A stretch of 64,000 bases of DNA from Archangium sp. (GCA_030695565.1 JAUYRZ010000105.1:1-64000); one strand, 5' to 3'. Positions 43,730 through 57,389 are shown, numbered from the stretch's first letter. A program made the numbers and translations. Notes: generated by a model not told the origin, from the sequence alone.

Positions 43730-43837
43730 ATGAGCGGTGTCCGTTCGCTATTTCGATCAACCCTGCGCTCGATGCGAACGGTGGCAGCGAAGCCGGTGCC
43801 CCTGCTCCGGAGGACCGGTGTACTGTCATTCGGGTGA
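43730..43837 (+). CDS. possible 35-residue ORF upstream of thrA
   Basis: The ATG at 43730 is preceded by AAGGAGGG (43717-43724), the best ribosome-binding site in this stretch. The frame gives 35 residues ending at TGA 43835-43837, overlapping the thrA GTG by four bases (GTGA). Three codons are Thr and none is Ile, so a classical thr attenuator leader is not indicated. Third-position GC is lower than in neighbouring genes, so it may not be a real product. It could serve to couple translation into thrA. Confidence 0.4.
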   Translation: MSGVRSLFRSTLRSMRTVAAKPVPLLRRTGVLSFG

Positions 43838-46260
43838 TCGGTCACAAGTTCGGGGGCAGCAGCGTCGCCAACGCGGAGTGCATCTCGCGGGTGGTGGACA
43901 TTCTTCTGGCGCGTTCAGAGCGCCAGGTGGTGGTGATCTCCGCGATGAAGGGCGTGACGGACGCGCTCATTGAGCTGGTGAAGCTCGCCGCTGCGCGAGA
44001 TGGATCGTGGAAAGACGCGCTGCTCGCGCTCGAGCTCAAGCACGTCGACACCGCGCGCGCGTTGCTGGGCGCTCAGGTCGAGCCGGTGCTGGAGCGGCTG
44101 CGAGCGGAGTTCGCTTCGTTGCGCGATCTGCTGCACGCGCAGTCGTTGATCGGCGCCGTCTCCAGCGATCTGATGGATCTGGTCTCTGGCCTGGGAGAGG
44201 TCTGGTCCTCCACGCTGGTCGACGCGACCCTTCGGGCCCGGGGCGCCAACAGCCGCTGGCTCGACGCGCGTGAAGTGCTGGTGGTCGAGAAGAGCGATCT
44301 CGGCGCGATGGTGAAGTGGGAGACCTCGACCCAGAAGCTGATCGCGCACCTGGGAGAGCCCGGCGAGCGCACCATCGTCACCGGCTTCGTGGCGCGGACA
44401 CCCGATGGCCGCATCACCACGCTGGGCCGCAACGGCTCTGACTACTCGGGTGCGATCTTCGCCGCGCTCTTCGCAGCGAAAGAGCTGCACATCTGGAGCG
44501 ACGTCGACGGCGTGCTCTCGGCCGATCCGCGGCTCGTCCCCGAGGCGGTGTTGATCGAACGGCTCTCCTACAGCGAAGCGTGCGAGCTGGCGTACTTCGG
44601 CGCGAAGGTCATTCACCCGCAGACGATGGCGCCGGCCTTCGAGCGCAACATTCCCATCATCGCGCGCAGCACCTTCAACCCGAACCACACCGGCACGCGC
44701 ATCTCTGCCGAGCGCGACCTGGCCACGCCGGTGAAGGGCGTCACCACCTTCACGGGCCTGGCGATCCTCAACATCGAAGGCGCGGGCATGATCGGCGTGC
44801 CGGGCACCGCCGAGCGCGCGTTCCAGGCGCTGAAGCTTGCGGGCGTCTCGGTGGTGATGATCTCGCAGGGCTCTTCAGAGCACTCCATCTGCTGCGTCAT
44901 CCGCGAGACCGATGGAGAGGCCGCTCGCAAGGCGGTGCTCGAGGCGTTCACCCGCGAGCTGCAGAGCAAGCAGCTGACCGACGTGACGGTGACGAAGGGC
45001 ATCGCGGCGCTGGCGGTGGTCGGTGATGGCATGGCGGGTACGCCGGGTGTGGCGGCCCGGCTCTTTGCTGCGCTCGGCCGCTCCGGCGTGAACGTGCGCA
45101 TGATCGCGCAGGGCGCTTCTGAGCGGAACATCTCGGTGGCCATCGACGCGGCCGACGCACGGAAGGCGCTGCGCGCGGTGCACGCGGGGTTCTATCTCTC
45201 GGCGCAGACCATCTCGGTGGGCGTGATCGGCCCCGGCAACGTCGGCCAGGCATTCCTCAAGATGCTGCACGAAGCGAAGGAGCGGCTGCTCGAGGTCTCC
45301 AACATCGATCTGCGCGTGCGCGCCGTGGTGGGGCGTAAGCACATGGTGCTCGCCGAGCCGACGGTCTCCTTCGAGAACGGCAAGGCGAAGCTCGAGACTG
45401 CGACGGACCTCGATGCCTTTGCAGCGCACGTGCACGCCGATCACCTGCCGCACGCGGTGATCGTCGACTGCAGCCCCAGCGATGCGGTGGCCGAGAAGTA
45501 CGTCGGCTGGCTCGAGCGCGGCATTCACGTGATCACCCCGAACAAGAACGCCGGAGCAGGGCCGTTGGCCCGCTACACGGCGATCAAGTCGAAGCGCGCG
45601 CACTTTCGGTACGAGTCGACGGTGGGCGCCGGACTTCCGGTGATCAACACGCTGCGCGATCTGATCGACACGGGCGATGAGGTGCGTTCGGTCGAAGGGA
45701 TCTTCTCGGGCACGCTCGCCTACCTCTTCAACAAGTTCGACGGCACGGTGCCGTTCAGCGCGCTGGTGCGCCAGGCGAAGGAGCTCGGGTACACCGAGCC
45801 GGACCCGCGGGACGATCTCTCCGGGCTCGACGTGGCGAGGAAGCTCACCATTCTCGCGCGTGAGAACGGCTCGAAGATGGAGCTGTCGGAGGTCGCGCTC
45901 GAATCGCTGGTGCCCGAGGCGCTGCGAGCCGTGAGCGTGGCCGACTTCATGGCGCGGCTGCCCGAGCTCGATGCGCCGATGCGGGCGAAGTTCGAGGCGG
46001 CCAAGAAGGAGCAGCGGGTGCTCCGCTACGTCGCGAAGCTCGATGCGGGTGGCAAAGCGAGCGTCGGGTTGGTGGCGCTACCGCTCGATCATTCGTTCGC
46101 GCACATCAAGCTGACGGACAACGTCGTGCAGTTCACCACCAAGCGGTACAGCGAGAATCCGCTCGTGGTGCAGGGGCCGGGGGCGGGGCCCGAGGTCACG
46201 GCCGCGGGTGTGTTCGCCGATCTGCTCCGCGTCGCCGCGGCCATCGGAGCAAAGCTGTGA
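43834..46260 (+). CDS. thrA: bifunctional aspartokinase/homoserine dehydrogenase
   Basis: An 808-residue fusion catalysing the first and third steps from aspartate to homoserine. The kinase part starts KFGGSSVA (5-12) and has GRNGSDYSGAIFAAL; two ACT-type regulatory domains follow (about 310-455, TGLAILNIEGAGMIGVPG and LAVVGDGMAGTPGV). The dehydrogenase part begins with the Rossmann motif GVIGPGNVGQAF (about 465) and includes NKNAGAGPL and the catalytic region DDLSGLDVARKL. Threonine feedback through the ACT domains is usual for such fusions; not shown here. thrB overlaps its end by four bases. Confidence 0.95.
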   Translation: MIGHKFGGSSVANAECISRVVDILLARSERQVVVISAMKGVTDALIELVKLAAARDGSWKDALLALELKHVDTARALLGAQVEPVLERLRAEFASLRDLLHAQSLIGAVSSDLMDLVSGLGEVWSSTLVDATLRARGANSRWLDAREVLVVEKSDLGAMVKWETSTQKLIAHLGEPGERTIVTGFVARTPDGRITTLGRNGSDYSGAIFAALFAAKELHIWSDVDGVLSADPRLVPEAVLIERLSYSEACELAYFGAKVIHPQTMAPAFERNIPIIARSTFNPNHTGTRISAERDLATPVKGVTTFTGLAILNIEGAGMIGVPGTAERAFQALKLAGVSVVMISQGSSEHSICCVIRETDGEAARKAVLEAFTRELQSKQLTDVTVTKGIAALAVVGDGMAGTPGVAARLFAALGRSGVNVRMIAQGASERNISVAIDAADARKALRAVHAGFYLSAQTISVGVIGPGNVGQAFLKMLHEAKERLLEVSNIDLRVRAVVGRKHMVLAEPTVSFENGKAKLETATDLDAFAAHVHADHLPHAVIVDCSPSDAVAEKYVGWLERGIHVITPNKNAGAGPLARYTAIKSKRAHFRYESTVGAGLPVINTLRDLIDTGDEVRSVEGIFSGTLAYLFNKFDGTVPFSALVRQAKELGYTEPDPRDDLSGLDVARKLTILARENGSKMELSEVALESLVPEALRAVSVADFMARLPELDAPMRAKFEAAKKEQRVLRYVAKLDAGGKASVGLVALPLDHSFAHIKLTDNVVQFTTKRYSENPLVVQGPGAGPEVTAAGVFADLLRVAAAIGAKL

Positions 46261-47180
46261 AACGCGCCACGGCGTTCTCGCCTGCCTCGATCGGGAACGT
46301 GGCGGTGGGCTTCGACATCCTCGGTCACTCGGTGGCCGGGGCAGGTGATCGGGTCACCGTCACCTTGACCGATTCAGGCACCGTGAAGGTCGTCGCGATT
46401 CGGGGCGCTGAGATCCCGCTCCCGTTGACGGCGATCGAGAACACGGCAGGGCGTGCGTTGCTGACGATGCTCAAGTCGCTGCCCGCGGGCCTGGGCTTTG
46501 AGGTGGAGATCGACAAGGGCATCGCGATGGGCTCGGGCATGGGTGGCTCGGCCGCTTCAGCCGTCGCTGCCGTCGTGGCGGCCAATGCCGTGCTCGACGC
46601 GCCTGTCTCGCGCGAGATTCTCTATCAATGCGCGATGGATGGAGAAGCGGCGGCCACCGGCAGCGCGCACGGCGACAACGTGGGGCCGATGTTGTTGGGT
46701 GGCCTGGTGATCGCTCCGGCGGAAGGTGCGCCAGTGAAGGTGCCCACGCCGGAGTGGCTGCACGTCGCGCTGGTGCACCCGCACTTCGTGCTGGAGACGC
46801 GGAAGGCGCGCGCGGCCCTGGCGGGTTCGTACGAACTGCACGACTTCGTGGTGCAGAGCGAGGGGCTCGCCTTGTTGCTCTCGGGTTGTTTCCTCAATGA
46901 CGCCTCGCTCATTCAGCGTGGATTTCGAGACGTGCTGGTCGAGCCTCGCCGCGCTTCGTTGATTCCGGGCTTCGCCAAAGTGAAACAGGCCGCGCTCGAT
47001 TCAGGGGCACTCGGGGCGAGCATCTCCGGGGCGGGGCCAAGCGTGTTCGGGTGGTTTACGTCTCGCGAAGGCGCCGAGCGTGCGGGCAAGGCGATGGCAG
47101 CGGCCTTCAAAGAAGCAGGGCTCGAGAGCGACCAGCTCGTGAGCCCCGTGAGTGGTCCTGCCGCCGGGGTGATTCCATGA
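46257..47180 (+). CDS. thrB: homoserine kinase
   Basis: A 307-residue GHMP kinase phosphorylating homoserine. The ATP-binding loop is GSGMGGSAAS (92-101), with the N-terminal motif SPASIGNVAVGFD (8-20) and the C-terminal GASISGAGPSVFGWF. Length is normal. The ATG overlaps thrA (ATGA) and the stop overlaps thrC (ATGA), so the three enzymes are translated together. Confidence 0.95.
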   Translation: MKRATAFSPASIGNVAVGFDILGHSVAGAGDRVTVTLTDSGTVKVVAIRGAEIPLPLTAIENTAGRALLTMLKSLPAGLGFEVEIDKGIAMGSGMGGSAASAVAAVVAANAVLDAPVSREILYQCAMDGEAAATGSAHGDNVGPMLLGGLVIAPAEGAPVKVPTPEWLHVALVHPHFVLETRKARAALAGSYELHDFVVQSEGLALLLSGCFLNDASLIQRGFRDVLVEPRRASLIPGFAKVKQAALDSGALGASISGAGPSVFGWFTSREGAERAGKAMAAAFKEAGLESDQLVSPVSGPAAGVIP

Positions 47181-48439
47181 AGGTGATCAGCACGCGTGGG
47201 GGCAGTGAGGTCTCGGTGTCCGAGGCGATCTCCGTGGGGCTTGCGCCGGATGGCGGGTTGTACACGCCGCCTTCACTTGCGGCGCACTCGGGGCCCTGGG
47301 GACATGATCTCCGCACCCGTGTCAGTACGCTGCTGCGCCCGTTCTTCGCCGGTGAAGTGCTCGAGCCTTCGCTCGAAGACATCGTGCAGGAGGCGTTCAC
47401 CTTCGATGCTCCGACGAAGTGGCTCTCGGAAGACACCGGCTTGCTCGAGCTGTTTCACGGCCCGACCGCGGCGTTCAAGGACTTCGGCGCGCGGTTTCTC
47501 GCGGCGTGTCTGGCGCGGTTGACGAAGGTCGATCGCGTCACCACGGTGCTGGTGGCCACGTCGGGTGACACGGGGGCCGCGGTCGCTTCTGCCTTTCATC
47601 GCCGGCCGGGATTTCGCGTGGTGATTCTGTATCCCGATGGGCGCGTGTCACCGCGGCAGGCGCATCAGCTCGGGGCCTTCGGAGACAACGTCAGTGCGTT
47701 CCGCGTCGACGGAACCTTCGATGATTGCCAGCGCATGGTGAAGGCGGCGTTCGGCGATCGCGCGCTGTCGACGAAGCATGCGCTCGTCTCGGCGAACAGC
47801 ATCAGCCTCGGACGGTTGCTGCCGCAGATGGCGTACTACGCGCAGGCCTCGCTTTCGGCCCTGGAGCAAGGCAGGGGCTCGGTGTCGTTCGTGGTGCCGA
47901 CGGGGAACCTGGGCAACGCGTTTGCCTGCCTGCTCGCGAAGGAGTGCGGTCTGCCGATCGATCGCGTCGTGCTCGCCACGAACGCGAACCGGGTGCTCGC
48001 TGATTTTCTGGCGACGGGGCACTACGAGCCGAAGGCCAGCCTGGCGACGCTCGCCAACGCGATGGATGTCGGGGCGCCCAGCAACGTCGAGCGGCTGCGG
48101 CATCGGTTTCCGGAGGTCGCGAAGGTGGTCGAGGCGGATTGGGTCGATGACGAGACGATCCGTTCGACGATCACGCGCACGCTGGAGCAGCACGGCGAGA
48201 TCATCTGTCCTCACACCGCGTGTGGCGTCGAGGTGCTTCGGCGCGTTCGAACTCGGGGCGCGAAGGGAACGTGGATCGTCGCGGCGACCGCGCACCCCGC
48301 GAAGTTCGATTCGATCGTCGAGCCGTTGATCGGGCGGCCGGTTCCGGTGCCTCCGGCGCTCGCTGAATTGCTCTCGCGGCCGTCGAGGGCCGAGCCTCTG
48401 GCGGCGACTGTCGCCGCGCTCAGCGTCGCTTTGACTTGA
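47177..48439 (+). CDS. thrC: threonine synthase
   Basis: A 420-residue PLP enzyme making threonine from O-phosphohomoserine. The PLP lysine is Lys101 in HGPTAAFKDFGARF. TSGDTGAAVASAF binds the phosphate, and VVPTGNLGNAFACLLAKE is typical of the family. ATG 47177 overlaps the thrB stop; the longer frame from 47051 is not used. The operon ends here, followed by a GGGAGAGGG hairpin (48454-48474). Confidence 0.95.
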   Translation: MKVISTRGGSEVSVSEAISVGLAPDGGLYTPPSLAAHSGPWGHDLRTRVSTLLRPFFAGEVLEPSLEDIVQEAFTFDAPTKWLSEDTGLLELFHGPTAAFKDFGARFLAACLARLTKVDRVTTVLVATSGDTGAAVASAFHRRPGFRVVILYPDGRVSPRQAHQLGAFGDNVSAFRVDGTFDDCQRMVKAAFGDRALSTKHALVSANSISLGRLLPQMAYYAQASLSALEQGRGSVSFVVPTGNLGNAFACLLAKECGLPIDRVVLATNANRVLADFLATGHYEPKASLATLANAMDVGAPSNVERLRHRFPEVAKVVEADWVDDETIRSTITRTLEQHGEIICPHTACGVEVLRRVRTRGAKGTWIVAATAHPAKFDSIVEPLIGRPVPVPPALAELLSRPSRAEPLAATVAALSVALT

Positions 48440-48453
48440 GGCCCTCACCCCGA

Positions 48454-48474
48454 CCCTCTCCCGAAGGGAGAGGG
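48454..48474. repeat. CCCTCTCCC hairpin repeat after thrC
   Basis: CCCTCTCCC (48454-48462) and GGGAGAGGG (48466-48474) are perfect nine-base arms around GAA, preceded by CCCTCACCCCGA. It follows the thrC stop by 15 bases. Same family as 57343-57385. Confidence 0.7.
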
Positions 48475-48488
48475 AGTTCATGGGTCGA

Positions 48489-48905
48489 TCAGAAGGCGTA
48501 ACGAAGTTCGATTGTCGGGCTGAAGCGCAGACCCACGTCGACCACGTGATTCTTTCGATCGACCTTTGTCTCGGGCGTTGTCGTCGTGGCCTTCCCCTGG
48601 CCGTAGCTGAATCCGATGATGCTGCTCGACAGACGGAGCGCGAGACCTTCAATGAGCTCGCGCTCGAGCGTCAGGCCGGTGACCGCGCCGACCGAGAAGG
48701 TGTGGCTTAGAAGGGCGGTGACGACGAGATTCGCATGGAGCTCCTGTCAGGTGGCCCGCGCCTTTGAGCAAGTTGAAGGCCACCGAGACGCCCTCTCAAC
48801 CTGTCGAAACTGCCAATGGTTGAGGTTCAGGGCAGACCAACCGCTGACGATTTGTCGCGCGAGGTCGACCCCGGCCAGCAGCCCGTGGAACGACCGGGGC
48901 CTGCC
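48489..48905 (-). pseudogene. decayed 3' half of an outer-membrane protein gene
   Basis: On the minus strand, three reading frames in succession encode parts of one barrel-like protein. They read RSFHGLLAGVDLARQIV and GWSALNLNHWQF (about 48905-48800), then VSVAFNLLKGAGHLTGA (about 48785-48735), then TALLSHTFSVGAVTGLTLER and LALRLSSSIIGFSYGQG. The last part ends in PTIELRYAF followed by a TGA at 48489-48491. The terminal Phe is the outer-membrane insertion signature. Frame changes between the parts and in-frame stops indicate frameshift decay. The start of the gene is missing: gltB lies directly upstream on the other strand. No other gene is seen in 48440-48986. Confidence 0.65.
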
Positions 48906-48934
48906 ATGAGATCTGCTGCGACTCTCATGACGCG

Positions 48935-48953
48935 ACGCATTAGAGTGATGCGT
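48935..48953 (+). promoter_or_regulatory. inverted repeat in the gltB upstream region
   Basis: ACGCAT at 48935-48940 and ATGCGT at 48948-48953 are perfect six-base inverted arms with a seven-base spacer, about 34 bases before the gltB ATG. It could be an operator or overlap the promoter; the regulator is unknown. Confidence 0.35.
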
Positions 48954-48986
48954 GCATCGCGTCGATAGCGCCGAATCGGAGTCGCC

Positions 48987-53486
<4,500 letters not shown>

Positions 53487-53489
53487 GCC

Positions 53490-54875
53490 GTGGGCAAACC
53501 GACTGGCTTCATGGATTGGGAGCGCCACCCCCCTGAGAAGCGCGATGAGGCGCAGCGGGTGAAGGACTCACGCGAGTTCATTCTTCCGATGGCTCCGGAA
53601 GAGGCCAAACACCAGGCCGGTCGCTGCATGGATTGCGGCGTTCCGTTCTGTCACCAGGGCTGCCCGCTGGGGAACATCATCCCGGACTTCAACGAGCACG
53701 TGTACGCGGGCCGGTGGAAGGCGGCGTGGGAGGTGCTTTCCAGCACCAACAACTTCCCCGAGTTCACCGGCCGGTTGTGTCCAGCGCCGTGTGAAGGCGC
53801 GTGCGTGCTGGCGATCGATCAGGATCCGGTCACCATCGAACACCTCGAAAAGGAGATCATCGAGCGCGCGTTCGCCGAGGGCTGGGTGGTGCCTCGGGTT
53901 CCTGCCGTTCGAACGGGGAAGCGGGTGGCGATCGTAGGCTCGGGCCCAGCGGGCCTGGCTGCCGCGGCTCAGCTCAACCAGGCCGGTCACACGGTCACCG
54001 TGTACGAGCGCTCGGAGAAGGTCGGCGGGCTGCTGCGGTTCGGCATTCCCGACTTCAAGATGGAGAAGTCGGTGATCGATCGCCGGCTGGAACTCCTCGA
54101 GGCCGAGGGCGTCGAGTTCCTGACGGGGGCCGACGTCGGGGTGAAGCCCACCTGGGTTGAGCTGAAGGCGGGTGCTGACGCGGTGGTGATCGCCATCGGG
54201 GCACAGCGACCGCGCTTGCTCGAGCTTCCGGGCACGGAGTTGAGGGGCGTCGTGCTCGCGATGGATTTCCTCGAGGCGCAGAATCGCGGTCAGCCTGCGA
54301 TCGCCACCGGGAAACGTGTGGTGATTCTGGGCGGTGGTGACACGGGCTCTGATTGCCTGGGGACCTCGCATCGGCAAGGTGCTGCGTCGGTGATGCAGGT
54401 GGAGTTGATGCCCGCTCCACCTCAGGCGCGCTCAGAGAAGAATCCCTGGCCGCAGTGGCCGCTCGTGTTCAGGACTTCGTCGAGTCAGGAGGAGGGCGGG
54501 AAGCGGTTGTTCGCCCGCCGCACCACCCGGCTCGAGGGACGTGATGGGCAGCTCACCGCGCTGCACTGGGTCGACGTGAACAATCCGGCCGATGAAGAGC
54601 GGGTCGAGGTTGATCTGCTGATTCAGGCCATGGGTTTTGTCGGCGCGGATGGCCGGCAGGTTCACGAGCAGCTCGGCGTCGAGTTGGATGCGCGGGGCAA
54701 CGTGAAGGTGAGCCCGTCGTTTGCCACCAGCGTGCCGGGCGTCTTCTCGGGTGGCGACTCGTCTCGAGGTGCCTCTTTGATCGTCTGGGCGATCAGCGAT
54801 GGCCGCGAGCTGGCGCGATCGGTCGATACGTTTCTGACGCAGAGGCCGTCGCGACTGCCTTCGAAGAAAACCTGA
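53490..54875 (+). CDS. gltD: glutamate synthase, small subunit
   Basis: A 461-residue flavoprotein passing electrons from NADPH to GltB. N-terminal [4Fe-4S] cysteines are in [17 protein letters not shown] and [16 protein letters not shown] binding is [17 protein letters not shown] (about 147-163), NADPH binding [16 protein letters not shown] (about 280), and the C-terminal FAD motif [20 protein letters not shown]. The GTG start has a strong site AAAGGAGGG (53474-53482). The gene is followed by a repeat-rich gap. Confidence 0.96.
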   Translation: MGKPTGFMDWERHPPEKRDEAQRVKDSREFILPMAPEEAKHQAGRCMDCGVPFCHQGCPLGNIIPDFNEHVYAGRWKAAWEVLSSTNNFPEFTGRLCPAPCEGACVLAIDQDPVTIEHLEKEIIERAFAEGWVVPRVPAVRTGKRVAIVGSGPAGLAAAAQLNQAGHTVTVYERSEKVGGLLRFGIPDFKMEKSVIDRRLELLEAEGVEFLTGADVGVKPTWVELKAGADAVVIAIGAQRPRLLELPGTELRGVVLAMDFLEAQNRGQPAIATGKRVVILGGGDTGSDCLGTSHRQGAASVMQVELMPAPPQARSEKNPWPQWPLVFRTSSSQEEGGKRLFARRTTRLEGRDGQLTALHWVDVNNPADEERVEVDLLIQAMGFVGADGRQVHEQLGVELDARGNVKVSPSFATSVPGVFSGGDSSRGASLIVWAISDGRELARSVDTFLTQRPSRLPSKKT

Positions 54876-54991
54876 TCTCCCTCTCCCTGCGCAGCGGGGA
54901 GAGGGTCGGGGTGAGGGGCCGTCGAAGCTCCGGAGCCGGGCCCCTCACCCGGCCTGACGGCCGACCTCTCCCCGCTGTCGCAGGGCGAGGT
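54876..54991. repeat. dispersed repeat cluster in the gltD 3' gap
   Basis: CTCCCTCTCCC (near 54880) and GGGGAGAGGG (near 54896) make a hairpin. Then come a CGGGGTGAGGGGCC segment and its mirror GGCCCCTCACCCGGCC, and then GACCTCTCCCCG near 54962, whose core almost matches the repeat at 161-206. The stretch separates gltD from the convergent FHA gene ending at 54992 and may terminate transcripts from both sides. Confidence 0.65.
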
Positions 54992-56155
54992 TTACCTGAC
55001 CTCGAACCTGAACCTCGTGCCGCGAGGTTCCTCGATCACATCTCCCGGCAACAGCCGCGTCTCCACTGCGCGGCGCCCGTTCAGCAACACCCCATGCTCC
55101 AACGGAATGAGACACCACTGCGGCGACTGCTGCCGCACCAGGAACGACTCGACCACGCCGCTGCGATGGACCCCGGGCGCCAACGCGCGCAGCTGCCCTC
55201 GCGCCGAACTCCCTACCCACAGCCCCGAATCGAGTGGAATGCGCTCATCTCTCGCCGCCGGCGCGTGAAAGTCGAGCTCCAGCGGCACGTGGAGCACCTC
55301 CAACGTGGCGGTCTTCGCCGCTGAAAGCAGCGTGCGCGGGTTGGTGGTCAGCTTCGGAAACCGATTCTTGAGCCGATCCAGCATGTTCATCAGGAACACC
55401 GACGGCGGCAGCGGCTCGGCGAAATACCCGAAGGACAGCTTCTCCAAGCAGGGCAGGTGAGGGCCCGTCAGGAGCCCGCGCAACACCGCCGCGGCGTCTT
55501 GGTGAATGCGGTTGGCCGAAGGCATCACCCAGGTCGACAGATCCACCGTCAGCTCACGCGTCCACCGCGCCACCCGCAACGAGAGGAACCGCGCGATCAG
55601 CTCGACGTCGCTGTACGTCGCGTCGTTGATGCACCGCAGCCGGGCGGTGTGAATCAACCCGTGACGCCAGATCAGCTCGAGCCGGCCGTCTTTCACCAGG
55701 GGCGAGAGCCCGTCGAGCGCGCGGTCGGTGGGGCGCGCAGAGAGCAGGTGCTCACCGAGTGGATCGCCGCGCTCCAGCAGCCAGTCAGCCCACACCTGCA
55801 CGCGGCTGGCGTCGTCGGGATCTTCGTCGAGACCTGCTTCGGGCCCGCCGGTGGTCGGCGGCGCCTCGAGGAACACCAACAACGCGTCGTAGAGCCACAA
55901 GGTGTCGCCGTGAACGAGCTTCTGCCGGTGCACCTTCCGGCCGTTCAAGAACGTGCCGCCGGTCGAGGTCGCGTCTTCCACCAGCCAGCGCCCGTCGTCG
56001 CTCACGAACGCACACTGTTTTCGGGAGACGCGCGGGGAGTTGATGATGATGTCCGCGTCGCGGCGGCCCACCGTCACCACGCCCGCGCCTTCCACCAACT
56101 CGAAGACCGTCGAGGCGAAGGTGTCGAGGTCGATGCGGCGCACCCAGCTGTTCAC
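54992..56155 (-). CDS. FHA protein with TIGR02996-like segment, copy 2
   Basis: A 387-residue protein. Residues 20-105 form an FHA domain: VTVGRRDADIIINSPRVSRKQCAF, with Gln in place of the usual His of SRxH, and TSTGGTFLNGRKVH. Residues about 108-145 match the TIGR02996 pattern (SRVQVWADWLLERGDPLGEHLL). The middle (about 150-310) is helical and Leu-rich, with LIWRHGLIHTARLRCIND. The C-terminal 55 residues (VLLNGRRAVETRLLPGDVIEE) resemble a second, degenerate FHA-like module. It overlaps copy 1 by four bases (ATGA). Function unknown; binding to phosphoproteins through FHA is inferred. Confidence 0.8.
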   Translation of the reverse strand: MNSWVRRIDLDTFASTVFELVEGAGVVTVGRRDADIIINSPRVSRKQCAFVSDDGRWLVEDATSTGGTFLNGRKVHRQKLVHGDTLWLYDALLVFLEAPPTTGGPEAGLDEDPDDASRVQVWADWLLERGDPLGEHLLSARPTDRALDGLSPLVKDGRLELIWRHGLIHTARLRCINDATYSDVELIARFLSLRVARWTRELTVDLSTWVMPSANRIHQDAAAVLRGLLTGPHLPCLEKLSFGYFAEPLPPSVFLMNMLDRLKNRFPKLTTNPRTLLSAAKTATLEVLHVPLELDFHAPAARDERIPLDSGLWVGSSARGQLRALAPGVHRSGVVESFLVRQQSPQWCLIPLEHGVLLNGRRAVETRLLPGDVIEEPRGTRFRFEVR

Positions 56156-57327
56156 GCCACCACCTCGACTCGAAACTTCCCGCCCGCGATCACGTCGAGC
56201 ACGTCGTCAGGCAACAACTCGTAGAGCGCGTCGATGCGGTTGTTGATGCGCACCTCTCCGCGCATGCGGCCCGCGACCAACTTGGCCCGCCCGCCTGTCA
56301 GCGAGAAGAAGCACGGGTTGCCGTCAGCCATGAAGGCCATGCCCGGGTTGCTCTCCAGGAACAGCTCGTTGCGGTTGCCCCGGCGAATGCGGGTGACCCC
56401 GGTGAGCACCCGGTTGCCCTCGATGCCGCCCAGCTTCACCCCGTCGACCACGCTGATGACCCGCAGGCGAACGCCGTTGACCCGTTGGTACACCGGCGTG
56501 CCGCGCAGCCGGGGAACGCGCAGGGCCAGCTCTTCGGTGACGGACAACGCGCCGCTCGAGGGTTGCGCCACGTGGTACCCGAACGACAATCGCTCGAGCG
56601 TGCTGGGCAACGCCGGTAGCTCCGCGAGAAAGTGTTGGGCCGCCACCACCTCGTGCGGAATCTGCATCGGGGTGAGGTTCTCCAGTCGAGGCAGATCGAT
56701 CACCAGCGAACGCAGGAAACGCCCGATGCGCAGGTTGAGCAGCGTCGAGACCATCGGTCTCCACTCGGCCGGAAGCCGGCCCGCCGCGGTGCGAATGGTG
56801 GCGCGTTTGACGAAGCCGAACTGCCACTCGATCTCCAGCTCACCGGCCACGAACGCGTCCCACAAAGGGCCCAGCCACGGCATGTGATCGAGCCGGCCGC
56901 CCGAGCGCGAGCGGGTGATGCGTTCACCCAGCGGGTCGCCGCGTTCCTGGAGTTGGTCCGCGTAGACGAGCCAGTTCGACTCGGCTTCGGGTGAACGGCC
57001 GATCGCATCGAGCAGTTGCGGGTCGTCGACGGGAAGATCGGTGCGGAAACGCAGACGGACGGAGCCGAACTCCACTCGATCGCCGGCGAACAGAGCGCGC
57101 GCGTGCGTCAGCGGGTGGCCATTGAGACGGGTACCGACTTCACTGCCCAGGTCGCGCAGCTTCCAGAAGCCCGCATCCCACGACAGCTCGCAGTGACGGG
57201 CCGACAACGTGATGTCGTCGAAGACCAGCGTGCACTTGGAGGATCGGCCGAAGACGAGTGAGCCCGATCCATCTGGGAGGGTGATTTTGTCACCCTCCGG
57301 GCTCTCTCGTTCTAGCCAGGCTCGCAC
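56152..57327 (-). CDS. FHA protein with TIGR02996-like segment, copy 1
   Basis: A 391-residue paralogue of the next gene. The FHA domain at about 20-95 has LVFGRSSKCTLVFDDITLSARH and LGSEVGTRLNGHPL. The TIGR02996 segment is DAIGRSPEAESNWLVYADQL followed by QERGDPLGERI. A Leu-rich helical part follows, with LEIEWQFGFVKRATIRT matching the LIWRHGLIHTARL region of copy 2, and a C-terminal degenerate FHA-like module (RINNRIDALYELLPDDVLDV). GTG 57327 avoids the repeat-derived longer frame that starts at 57366. It is adjacent to typA on the same strand, with a repeat between. Confidence 0.8.
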   Translation of the reverse strand: MRAWLERESPEGDKITLPDGSGSLVFGRSSKCTLVFDDITLSARHCELSWDAGFWKLRDLGSEVGTRLNGHPLTHARALFAGDRVEFGSVRLRFRTDLPVDDPQLLDAIGRSPEAESNWLVYADQLQERGDPLGERITRSRSGGRLDHMPWLGPLWDAFVAGELEIEWQFGFVKRATIRTAAGRLPAEWRPMVSTLLNLRIGRFLRSLVIDLPRLENLTPMQIPHEVVAAQHFLAELPALPSTLERLSFGYHVAQPSSGALSVTEELALRVPRLRGTPVYQRVNGVRLRVISVVDGVKLGGIEGNRVLTGVTRIRRGNRNELFLESNPGMAFMADGNPCFFSLTGGRAKLVAGRMRGEVRINNRIDALYELLPDDVLDVIAGGKFRVEVVA

Positions 57328-57342
57328 CTCGCCACTGTAGCG

Positions 57343-57385
57343 CGAGGCCCTCACCCTGACCCTCAACCAAAGGGAGAGGGAACTT
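57343..57385. repeat. CCCTCACCCTGACCC repeat copy between typA and the FHA gene
   Basis: CCCTCACCCTGACCCTC followed by AAAGGGAGAGGGAAC is close to the copy at 48441-48477. It separates typA (ending at 57390) from the next minus-strand gene, whose start is at 57327. The longest FHA reading frame runs into it, so the upstream start at 57366 is probably an artefact. Confidence 0.55.
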
Positions 57386-57389
57386 CAGC

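Noticed and set aside
43730-43837. classical threonine attenuator
   Set aside because: The short frame has three Thr and no Ile codons, and I see no terminator/antiterminator pair; kept only as a possible coupling ORF.
48480-48710. 76-residue plus-strand frame after thrC
   Set aside because: The minus strand encodes recognisable barrel segments across this stretch; the plus frame has no signal or domain.
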